NCBI GenBank assembly: GCA_027038835.1
Contig: JALWGC010000012.1
Span: 51,294 to 115,293 of the forward strand
DNA length: 64,000 nt
Direction of reading: 5' to 3'
Source of the DNA: Helicobacteraceae bacterium
GTDB taxonomy: Bacteria > Campylobacterota > Campylobacteria > Campylobacterales > Sulfurimonadaceae
Each line of letters starts with the position of its first letter. The first letter of the stretch is position 1. Under the pieces are notes generated by a model, which was not told the origin of the DNA, did no database searches, and saw only the letters and a list, made by a program, of their open reading frames with translations. The position numbers and the translations under genes are program-made. Below are positions 57,146-64,000 of this stretch, in pieces.

Positions 57146-58399
57146 ATGAGCAGAATCCTCGTCATCGAAGATAACAAAACATTGGCGAACCTCATCGCCA
57201 AAAAAATATTTTCCGAACTTTCGGTAGAGGTCGATACGGCATACACACTCAAAGAAGCGAAACTGTTCCTTTCACGCTATAACTACTTCATAGTACTGAC
57301 CGATCTCAATCTACCCGACTCACCCAATGGCGAAGTTGTCGATTATCTTGTAAAAAAAGACCAAAAAGTGATCATCCTTACAAGCAACATCGACAAAGCG
57401 TTTCGTAAAAAGATGATGGAAAAAAGCATTATCGACTACATCAAAAAAAGCGGTGCAGCCGATATCAAATATGTTATAGAGATGATTAAGCGACTACGAG
57501 CGAACCAAAAACACACCGTTTTGGTAGCCGATGATTCGATGCCGATGAGAACACGATTCAAAAATCTTCTCGAACACCTTTTTTTCAACGTCATCACCGT
57601 AGCTCATGGGGAGGAAGCGTTGAACATTTTGCAAAGCAGACAAGATGTTTCCATGCTCATTACCGATTACAACATGCCCGTAATCAACGGCTTCGAACTG
57701 ACTAAAGAGATACGAAAGAAGCTTGACAAGAACACCTTTCCCATTATTGCCGTATCTTCCAACGAAGATGAAGAACTTATCGCACTGTTTCTAAAAAACG
57801 GAGCGAACGACTATATCAAAAAACCGTTTTCCAAAGAAGAATTCTACTGCCGTATCAACAATTCCATAGAATCGTACGAAAATATCCAAACGATCCTAAA
57901 CAGTGCGAACCGAGACTTCTTGACCGGACTTTACAACAGACGCTACTTCTTCCAACACATAAACAACTTATGTGAAAACGCCAAAGAGAACTATCTCGAT
58001 GTTTACATAGCTATGGTGGATATCGACAAATTCAAAAGCATCAACGACACCTACGGACATGATGAAGGGGACAAAGCGATAGTGATGCTTTCTGAAATTT
58101 TACAAAGCTCAACTCAACCAAAAGACCTTGTTTCCCGTTTTGGAGGGGAGGAGTTTTGCATAGCTCTCATCACTCAAGACCAACAAACCGCCTACGCCAT
58201 CTGTGAACGGATACGTACCAGCGTCGAGAACGCCTCTTTTGTCTCCGCAAAAGGAGAAGAGATACGCTATACCGTTTCTATCGGCCTAGCAAAACATGAA
58301 GAAGCCGATATCAACGAAACCATAAACCAAGCCGACATGAATCTGTACGAAGCAAAAAACAGCGGAAGAAACAAAATCGTATTCAAAGAAAATCGATAA
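57146..58399 (+). CDS. Response regulator with two receiver domains and a GGDEF domain (PleD-like)
   Basis: A 417-residue diguanylate cyclase. Receiver 1 has Asp53 (LTDLNLPD), receiver 2 Asp174 (ITDYNMPV) with Lys in YIKKPFSKEE; the GGDEF domain has GGEEF at 333-337, which should be active. Phosphorylation probably controls dimerisation and cyclic-di-GMP output. The ATG at 57146 follows AAAGGTGCAACA; ATG at 57125 is possible but has no ribosome site. No kinase gene is adjacent. It overlaps the convergent membrane-protein gene by 17 nt. Confidence 0.9.
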   Translation: MSRILVIEDNKTLANLIAKKIFSELSVEVDTAYTLKEAKLFLSRYNYFIVLTDLNLPDSPNGEVVDYLVKKDQKVIILTSNIDKAFRKKMMEKSIIDYIKKSGAADIKYVIEMIKRLRANQKHTVLVADDSMPMRTRFKNLLEHLFFNVITVAHGEEALNILQSRQDVSMLITDYNMPVINGFELTKEIRKKLDKNTFPIIAVSSNEDEELIALFLKNGANDYIKKPFSKEEFYCRINNSIESYENIQTILNSANRDFLTGLYNRRYFFQHINNLCENAKENYLDVYIAMVDIDKFKSINDTYGHDEGDKAIVMLSEILQSSTQPKDLVSRFGGEEFCIALITQDQQTAYAICERIRTSVENASFVSAKGEEIRYTVSIGLAKHEEADINETINQADMNLYEAKNSGRNKIVFKENR

Positions 58400-58895
58400 C
58401 CGCAATCCCCCCTAAAGCCGACAATAGATACAACATCGTAGTCGCTATTTCGGCAGTTCCGTTTACATATTTTAAAGGGGTGAAAGAAGCGAGTGTTCCT
58501 ATGACAAAAGCGGCTACACCGGTTGAGAGAAGATTGGCTTCAAACCCAAGTGCCAGTACGACAAACTGCGACAAAAACGATGCGACAAACGCCAAAATAA
58601 CAATAAGCCAATACCGTTTAGCCCCCATTTTACAAGAGCAGCCTATTTTGTTTCCAAAAAGATTTTTCGGGTCCAAATCGAGAGAAAAAAGAAAAATCGT
58701 CGCGGGAGTGAGGTTGGCGAACAAACGATCAAACAACATCTCGTTCGAAACACTCAAAGGCACGAAATGTCCAAAAGCCACAAAAACGGCAAAAATCACT
58801 CCGGCAGTCAAAAGCTTCGAGTTGAATTTTTGACTCAAAAGATAGATTAGCGCACTAAAAAATGATACAATTCCCAAAATAACTATAGTTTTCAT
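58383..58895 (-). CDS. Small integral membrane protein, unknown
   Basis: 170 residues with about five hydrophobic segments (starts MKTIVILGIVSFFSALIYLL; ends LLSALGGIAVIDFL) and a cytosolic or periplasmic loop with two Cys (GCSCKMGAKRYW). I do not recognise it with certainty; the general look resembles part of DUF819-like transporters. The 3' end overlaps the response-regulator gene. Confidence 0.7.
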   Translation of the reverse strand: MKTIVILGIVSFFSALIYLLSQKFNSKLLTAGVIFAVFVAFGHFVPLSVSNEMLFDRLFANLTPATIFLFSLDLDPKNLFGNKIGCSCKMGAKRYWLIVILAFVASFLSQFVVLALGFEANLLSTGVAAFVIGTLASFTPLKYVNGTAEIATTMLYLLSALGGIAVIDFL

Positions 58896-58926
58896 AACTT
58901 TAGTCTATTGTAAAAAAGGAAATGGA

Positions 58927-60192
58927 ATGAAAAAGACGATACCACTGTTTTTGCTAAGCGCTTTGTCGCTTTTTGCCTCGAGCACCCTTAACATCTACCA
59001 CGACAAAGCTCAGATAATCCAAACAAACGAAATAAATTCAAACACCATTACCAAACTGCCGCAGGAAATGATCGATGATAGTTTCACTCTTTACAACCCT
59101 ACCCCTGCACACTTCACTATCACAACGAAAAACAAAACATCGCTACAATCTTTTTGGCAAACACATGTCGGTAAAAACGTCATTTACGACTCTAAAACTT
59201 ATGTTTTACAATTAGTCGCTCCGCCGTATGCCCTCATAGAAAAAAACGGCAAATTACAAACAGTCAAACTCGAAAAACTCACCTTTTCAAAAACAAAACT
59301 GCTTCCAACAACGACAAAGGAAGTGGTTCTGCCAAAAAGTTACACGACAAAAGCACTCTATAGCTACCTTTTTCATGGATTACGCTGGAAAGCCGATTAC
59401 GTTCTAACCTTTTCAAAAACGAAAAAAAGATCCAACCTCAAAGGGGTCATTAGCGTAAAAAACGGTACAAACACGACTTTTACACCAGAAAAATTGCAAT
59501 TTATCGCAGGAGAGCCAAACGGCAAACGTTACGGCAACACTCCATATCCCGTTCCCGTAAAAATGGCATACGAAGCCAAAAGCGTTTCGAAAAAAGAGAT
59601 TGCACAAGAACAAAAAGGAAACTATTTTATCTATTCGATCGATAAAAAAACACTCGTTCCTGCCAAACGAACCCTAAAAATAGCTTTTATCGACACAACA
59701 TTGCATATACAATCCAAATACAAAATACACACAAACAACCCTCGCTACCTCTACAACAAACAAAAACATACCCCCAGCTTGCATATAAGTTTTACGACGC
59801 CGGTCGAACTTCCCAGAGGCGATGTCGCTTTTTACGATAATGAGAAACTCTTTTTAGGATCAAGCACTATCGATTCCGCCGCAAAAGGGCAAAAAAAAGA
59901 GCTTGTCGTCGGTAAAGATTTTTTTTCGCAACTAACGGAAATACCCTTAAACGTTCATCGTTTCAAAAACGGCTTTGATGCAACCGTAAAATACAAAATC
60001 ATAAACGGCAGCGACACCATACGAAACTACGACATTGTCGTTCCTCTTGAAAACAGCTATGAAACACAGATTGTCACCTCTATAAAATACAAAAAACCGC
60101 AAACGAACCAAGCGGTTTTTCAAGTACGAACACCTCCACATACAACGAAAACTTTTCAAGTGATTTACAAATACGAAAGGAAACGTCAATAA
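58927..60192 (+). CDS. Secreted DUF4139-like protein
   Basis: 421 residues with a signal peptide (MKKTIPLFLLSALSLFASS). The body is beta-rich; the segment LFHGLRWKADYVLTF is like the core of DUF4139 (mucoidy inhibitor A-like) proteins. No enzymatic motif is apparent. It ends exactly one base before the ATG of the exonuclease gene (TAAATG), which implies cotranslation. Composition is AT-richer than average here. Confidence 0.72.
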   Translation: MKKTIPLFLLSALSLFASSTLNIYHDKAQIIQTNEINSNTITKLPQEMIDDSFTLYNPTPAHFTITTKNKTSLQSFWQTHVGKNVIYDSKTYVLQLVAPPYALIEKNGKLQTVKLEKLTFSKTKLLPTTTKEVVLPKSYTTKALYSYLFHGLRWKADYVLTFSKTKKRSNLKGVISVKNGTNTTFTPEKLQFIAGEPNGKRYGNTPYPVPVKMAYEAKSVSKKEIAQEQKGNYFIYSIDKKTLVPAKRTLKIAFIDTTLHIQSKYKIHTNNPRYLYNKQKHTPSLHISFTTPVELPRGDVAFYDNEKLFLGSSTIDSAAKGQKKELVVGKDFFSQLTEIPLNVHRFKNGFDATVKYKIINGSDTIRNYDIVVPLENSYETQIVTSIKYKKPQTNQAVFQVRTPPHTTKTFQVIYKYERKRQ

Positions 60193-60939
60193 ATGGCAAA
60201 ATACATCTTACTCGATACCGAAACGACGGGCGCTTCGGAAAAAGACCGCATCATTCAATTAGGCTATATGGTATTAGAAGGAACGACAACGGAAGTTTAC
60301 AACGATTTTTGTTCAGCCGAAGTTCCCATAAGCTACGCCGCGATGGAAGTGCACAACATCACGCCCGAAATGATAGAAGGAAAGCCTCCATGCAAACAAA
60401 CACAAGCTTTTCAAAAGCTACAAGAGCTTAACACTCCTCAAAACTATATCATCATCCATAATGCCCCGTTTGACTTGGGAATGCTGCAAAAAGAAGGTTT
60501 TGAATGCAATATGCAGCTTATCGACACTCTACGTGTCGCCAAGCATCTTCTTCCCGACGAAGAAGCGCACCGCTTACAATACTTCCGCTACAAAATGGAA
60601 CTCTACAAAAAAGAAGAAGCCGAAGCCAAACGCCTCGGCATAGAAATCAAAGCACATGACGCTATCGGAGATGTTCTCACACTCAAACTGCTTTTAAGTG
60701 AATTGCGCAAACTGATACAACAAAAATTTCCCACCGAAGAGAGTGTTGCAAAAATGGTCGAACTAACCAAAACGCCCATTTTCATCGAAAAGTTCCGCTT
60801 TGGCAAATACAGAAACAAAACCCTCCAAGAAGTTGCGCTGCAAGATAAAGGATACCTAGAATGGATGCTAAACAAAATGGAAAACTTGGATGACGATCTA
60901 CGATACTCTATAAACAAAGTGCTTGAAGAGGTAGGATAA
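60193..60939 (+). CDS. DnaQ-like 3'-5' exonuclease with C-terminal DUF3820
   Basis: The 248-residue protein has an exonuclease domain with the DEDDh residues: DTETTG at the start, HNAPFD in the middle, and HDAIGD (~156-161). The last ~55 residues (FRFGKYRNKTLQEVAL...YLEWML) match the DUF3820 domain often fused to such nucleases. Likely DNA or RNA turnover rather than the replicative epsilon subunit. It ends 3 nt before the tmRNA 3' end. Confidence 0.9.
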   Translation: MAKYILLDTETTGASEKDRIIQLGYMVLEGTTTEVYNDFCSAEVPISYAAMEVHNITPEMIEGKPPCKQTQAFQKLQELNTPQNYIIIHNAPFDLGMLQKEGFECNMQLIDTLRVAKHLLPDEEAHRLQYFRYKMELYKKEEAEAKRLGIEIKAHDAIGDVLTLKLLLSELRKLIQQKFPTEESVAKMVELTKTPIFIEKFRFGKYRNKTLQEVALQDKGYLEWMLNKMENLDDDLRYSINKVLEEVG

Positions 60940-60942
60940 TAT

Positions 60943-61321
60943 TGGTGGAGGTGTGCGGAATCGAACCGCAGTCCGAAACCGGGTTACTGCCGGCGTCTAC
61001 ATGCTTAGAGAGGTTGATTGAATTTAACTCGGCTTCACTCAACCTGCAAAGCTACACCGAGCGAGCCTCTAAAAGTTCGTCGCCTGTGGAGACACACAGA
61101 CGATATAGCTACAAAGTTGGTGATACTCTCAAAATCGCTGTGTATGTAGCCTCAAGCGTGAGAGCAGCCCTAAATGGTTAGGTTAACTTACGCAGCGTAA
61201 GCGTAAGCAGGGCGATAATTTGTGTTGTTTGCGTTTATTCGCATTTGGGCCGTGTAACGGAGTTGCCCAGTCCGGCATGCAACCGACAGCTGCCCGATCC
61301 CGTCGAAACCAAGTCACCCCC
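60943..61321 (-). ncRNA. ssrA: Transfer-messenger RNA (tmRNA)
   Basis: Rescues stalled ribosomes and tags the nascent protein. On the minus strand it starts GGGGGUGACUUGGUUUCGACGGG and ends with a T-arm like GGUUCGAUUCCGC and CACCUCCACCA; 5' GGGGGUG pairs with CACCUCC (one G-U) as the acceptor stem, and CCA is encoded. The tag reading frame at 61188-61232 gives ANNTNYRPAYAYAA then TAA, close to Campylobacter and Helicobacter tags. TATAAT at 61386-61391 (minus) implies a ~60-nt 5' leader removed by RNase P. Confidence 0.96.
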
Positions 61322-61385
61322 GTTTAGAGATGCTCAAGAGGGAAAGGAACTCCTCAAAGAACTATACGATATCTATCGCTGCGTA

Positions 61386-61391
61386 ATTATA
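61386..61391 (-). promoter_or_regulatory. -10 box for ssrA
   Basis: Minus-strand GGTATAATTACG, about 65 nt upstream of the mature tmRNA 5' end. Confidence 0.5.
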
Positions 61392-61466
61392 CCATAATTT
61401 GAGTTTTATTTAATCTAATTTTAGATAGCATACCTATATATTATATTTAGCATATAAGGGTTAACG

Positions 61467-62468
61467 ATGAAACCTTTCTTTTTCAAACTTCTCATTTTGG
61501 TACTTCTTATTCCAGTTGTCCATGCAAAGCAATCTACACTTTCACCTACGCAAATTCAGCAAGTGGTAAATGAAGCCTACGCAAGATTCAAAAACGACAA
61601 TGAAGGGAAAAACGCAGACTACATTAAAGCCTTGGCAAAAGTGAATCCAAAGATTTTCGGCATTGTCATAGTAGATAAAAACGGTCATATCTACCAAGCC
61701 GGAGATGCGAAAACGGAAGTTTCCATCCAATCGGTATCAAAAGTTTTTACCGCCGCTCTTGTTATGAGTCAGCGTGGCTCGAAGTTTGTTCAAGAAAAAA
61801 TAGGCGTCAATGCAACTGGATTGCCGTTTAACTCGATCATTGCCATAGAGCTACATAACGGCAGCGCATCCAACCCATTTGTCAATGCAGGAGCGATACA
61901 AACAACCTCTTGGGTTCAAGCTAAAAATTCAAAAGAACGCTGGAGCAAAATCATTGCAAACATGTCCGCATATGCGGGACGAAAACTAAGCGTCAACCAA
62001 GATATCTATATTTCGGAACTCTCCGATAACAAACGCAATCAAGCCATAGCCAAACTTCTCGATGCTTACAAAAAAATGGGAAGCGATCCACTCGAAGCGA
62101 CAACCGTCTATACCAAACAATGTTCCGTAAATATAAACGCGAAAGATCTTGCAACGATGGGTGCTACACTTGCCAATCATGGGGTCAATCCTCTTACCAA
62201 AACTCGTGTTATCGATGCGGCATATCCATCCAAAATCATGGCCATTATGATAACGGCTGGACTCTACGACAATGCTGGAGATTGGCTTTACAAAACAGGA
62301 CTCCCGGCAAAAAGCGGCGTAGGCGGCGGCATACTCGCAATCGTTCCGGGTAAAATGGGTATAGGTGTCGTCTCCCCACCGCTTGATAAGTATGGCAATA
62401 GCGTCCGAGCGCAAAAAGCCATCACCTATATTGTAGAAAAACTCGGCCTCAATCCCTTGAAGCGATAA
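61467..62468 (+). CDS. glsA: Glutaminase with N-terminal signal peptide
   Basis: Hydrolyses glutamine to glutamate and ammonia. The 333 residues show the serine-dependent beta-lactamase-like fold: S-x-x-K at Ser89-Lys92 (SIQSVSKVF), NPFVNAGAI, YTKQCSVNINAKDLATMGATLANHG, and KSGVGGGILAIVPGKMGIGV. Bacterial glutaminases are mostly cytosolic, but here ~20 hydrophobic residues end in VHA/KQ, so it is probably periplasmic. It is followed by a porin gene after 3 nt, suggesting uptake and use of glutamine or peptides. Confidence 0.92.
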   Translation: MKPFFFKLLILVLLIPVVHAKQSTLSPTQIQQVVNEAYARFKNDNEGKNADYIKALAKVNPKIFGIVIVDKNGHIYQAGDAKTEVSIQSVSKVFTAALVMSQRGSKFVQEKIGVNATGLPFNSIIAIELHNGSASNPFVNAGAIQTTSWVQAKNSKERWSKIIANMSAYAGRKLSVNQDIYISELSDNKRNQAIAKLLDAYKKMGSDPLEATTVYTKQCSVNINAKDLATMGATLANHGVNPLTKTRVIDAAYPSKIMAIMITAGLYDNAGDWLYKTGLPAKSGVGGGILAIVPGKMGIGVVSPPLDKYGNSVRAQKAITYIVEKLGLNPLKR

Positions 62469-62471
62469 ACT

Positions 62472-63791
62472 ATGAAACGACTCATTCTTACAAGCACATC
62501 CTTAGCTTTTGTTTTATCATCACTTTATGCATTCGACGATTTTAACGGATGGAAAGTTTCAGGTGATATCCGTACCGGTTGGGTTACATACGACTACAAC
62601 AACCCGCCCATTGGAATCGACAACAACGGAAATATCATCCCAAGCGATCCAAACATCAACAAGGGACATACAGATTCTAAAGGGTGGTATATAGTCCCCA
62701 AACTTTCACTTACCACTCCGACATACAAAAATTTCTATGCCAAAGCAAGTGTAGCCGGAGCTACCGATTTTGGTATAAACGATGAAAAATACGAAAGCAG
62801 AAACTTCGTTTTCGATCCTGGCGAAAGAAAATCGTTCGCTATTTTACAAGAAGGATATGTAGCATACAAAAGCAAAGAACACAAACTACTTGTCGGACGA
62901 GAAGAGATAGAAACACCCATGATAGATGCCGACGACTACTATATGCAAGCGGATAGTTTCGAAGTAGCATACTATCAAAACCACTCGTTTAAAAACAGCA
63001 CTATACTGTTTGGTTATTTTTCTAAAATGGCCGGTGTTTGGGATAGTGGTGCAAATGGGACAAAATTTGAAAGTATGAGCAAAGCTTCGTTTATAGATAA
63101 AGATGACAAAGAACACATAGGAGATAAAGGGATAGCGTTTGCATCGTACGACTTCAACGATGAGCATCATCATCTGCAAATTTGGAACTATTACGGTTTT
63201 GATATGTATAACACTTTCTACCTTCAGTACGATTATTTAGGCACGATGAAAACATTAAATTTCGACATTGGTATAAAATGGATAAACTTCAAAGAAGTAG
63301 GCTACCTTGCAACCGATAAAGCCAACACCGACATAGATTATAGCATCTATGAAGCGCGATTTGATGGAAACTTTAAAAACGGCTTTAACTTCGCTACAGG
63401 AATAGCCAAATTCAGCAATGGCCCCGGGCAAAGTGCAACTCTTGGTGCATGGGGTGGATACTACTACTTTGCAAACGGCATGGTTTTTCACTTTTTCGAT
63501 GCGGGAAGCTTACAAAACGCAACCAATTACAAAGCACAAATAGGTTATGATTTCAAATATTTAATAAACAAAAATATATCAATGTACTATCGCTACACAT
63601 ACTTCGATCTCGATCCAACCTACTCAAAAACAAAAAACGACTTGGCACAAGATAAAAAAATCTTAAATGGACTAAGAATTGTTTATGGCAAAGGTCTTGG
63701 ATGGTACTTCAACGGAACTTATGAGTATGCGAAACTTGACAACGAACCTAATATATACGCACTGAGATTGATTGGCGGATACCGATTTTAA
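62472..63791 (+). CDS. Outer-membrane porin (Opr/OprD-like)
   Basis: 439 residues with a signal peptide ending near LYA, alternating beta-strand sequence throughout, and a terminal Phe (LIGGYRF) as the outer-membrane insertion signal. It resembles the Opr-family porins of Campylobacterota with an N-terminal GWKVSGDIRTGW strand. The direct coupling to the secreted glutaminase suggests a nutrient-specific channel. No terminator is clear downstream. Confidence 0.85.
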   Translation: MKRLILTSTSLAFVLSSLYAFDDFNGWKVSGDIRTGWVTYDYNNPPIGIDNNGNIIPSDPNINKGHTDSKGWYIVPKLSLTTPTYKNFYAKASVAGATDFGINDEKYESRNFVFDPGERKSFAILQEGYVAYKSKEHKLLVGREEIETPMIDADDYYMQADSFEVAYYQNHSFKNSTILFGYFSKMAGVWDSGANGTKFESMSKASFIDKDDKEHIGDKGIAFASYDFNDEHHHLQIWNYYGFDMYNTFYLQYDYLGTMKTLNFDIGIKWINFKEVGYLATDKANTDIDYSIYEARFDGNFKNGFNFATGIAKFSNGPGQSATLGAWGGYYYFANGMVFHFFDAGSLQNATNYKAQIGYDFKYLINKNISMYYRYTYFDLDPTYSKTKNDLAQDKKILNGLRIVYGKGLGWYFNGTYEYAKLDNEPNIYALRLIGGYRF

Positions 63792-63932
63792 TAGCCATGC
63801 ATAAACCAACAAAACAAACAACAAAAAGGAATAAACTAAAAAAACCATACATAAACAACAAGGATAATCAAATATAAAAATCGAATCTGTAAAAAAGTGA
63901 TTAAAAAAAAAGAAGTAAAAGGAAGAAAAAAC
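63792..63932. other. Spacer between porin gene and 5S rRNA
   Basis: A very A-rich stretch with no ORF. On the minus strand, T-runs just beyond the 5S 3' end (GGTTTTTTC and TTTTTTTTT) could end the rRNA transcript. Confidence 0.4.
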
Positions 63933-64000
63933 CGACCAACTATGCGGCGACCTACGTTCCCACCCCCGAAGGGGGCAGTATCATCAGCGATGAGAGGCTT
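63933..64000 (-). rRNA. rrf: 5S rRNA, 3' part (gene continues past the window)
   Basis: On the minus strand the sequence has GAUGAUACUGCCCCC-UUCG-GGGGGUGGGAACGUAGGUCG, the typical 3' half of bacterial 5S rRNA. The 3' end is estimated at about 63933 from the end of conserved sequence; the 5' half and the rest of the rRNA operon lie to the right. Confidence 0.85.

Overview
The window reads as chromosome of a Campylobacterota (epsilonproteobacterial) organism, probably a free-living or vent-type relative of Sulfurovum, Sulfurimonas or Hydrogenimonas; the genus cannot be fixed from the sequence alone. The pointers are: a tmRNA whose encoded tag (ANNTNYRPAYAYAA) closely resembles those of Campylobacter and Helicobacter; an ArsS-type histidine kinase with an OmpR-type regulator; the block gap-pgk-tpiA-fabI; the block rpmH-rnpA-yidD-yidC-jag-mnmE-ruvX; a HAIR (HspR-type) operator in front of clpB; and TATAAT-type -10 boxes with poorly conserved -35 regions. 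Outside a few AT-rich patches the composition is moderate, and genes are tightly packed with many 1-30 nt overlaps.

Layout. 1-5223: end of an Hpt-domain gene, trpA, then secF-secD-yajC (minus) and a divergent lnt. 5291-9928: ppk1, a gamma-carbonic-anhydrase-like protein and a heme-binding diguanylate cyclase. 10006-14266: ilvC, a conserved hypothetical and a FIST-GGDEF-EAL protein. 14296-19299: ruvX, mnmE, jag, yidC, yidD, rnpA, rpmH as one minus-strand operon. 19439-26851: clpB, a GGDEF-EAL protein coupled to a periplasmic sulfurtransferase, a PLP enzyme and a periplasmic PPIase. 26948-33984: nth, a small lipoprotein, gap-pgk-tpiA-fabI, nadD-rsfS and mltF. 34065-36062: a two-component system. 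36169-44494: an AT-rich defence island. 44577-49267: feoAB with a Fur-like box, pssA and a DEAD-box helicase. 49310-55771: HIT protein, fabH-plsX-rpmF-DUF177, ndk, ferredoxin, metK, a 262-bp MITE-like element, peroxiredoxin. 55832-60939: Pif1-like helicase, a REC-REC-GGDEF regulator, membrane protein, DUF4139 protein, DnaQ-like exonuclease. 60943-64000: tmRNA, an exported glutaminase with a porin, and the 3' end of a 5S rRNA gene at the right edge.

The most unusual part is the five-gene, minus-strand defence operon. It encodes a nuclease-methyltransferase fusion (BcgI/type IIB-like, with no HsdR helicase), an HsdS-like specificity subunit carrying an N-terminal phage-type (PBECR-like) nuclease domain, a GHKL/MORC-like ATPase with a C-terminal PD-(D/E)XK-type motif that is split by a frameshift exactly at an A8 tract, and a Septu-like AAA ATPase plus HNH nuclease pair. 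Gene overlaps of 35, 11 and 1 nt tie it together. The A8 tract is either an on/off switch, a recoding site, a sequencing error or a true lesion.

Other points worth attention: four cyclic-di-GMP turnover genes in 64 kb; an rnpA gene with no ATG, GTG or TTG start in the expected place; several genes whose -10 box lies only 6-9 nt before the start codon (possible leaderless mRNAs); and a glutaminase with a signal peptide. The proteins were identified by recalled family motifs, not by database searches.
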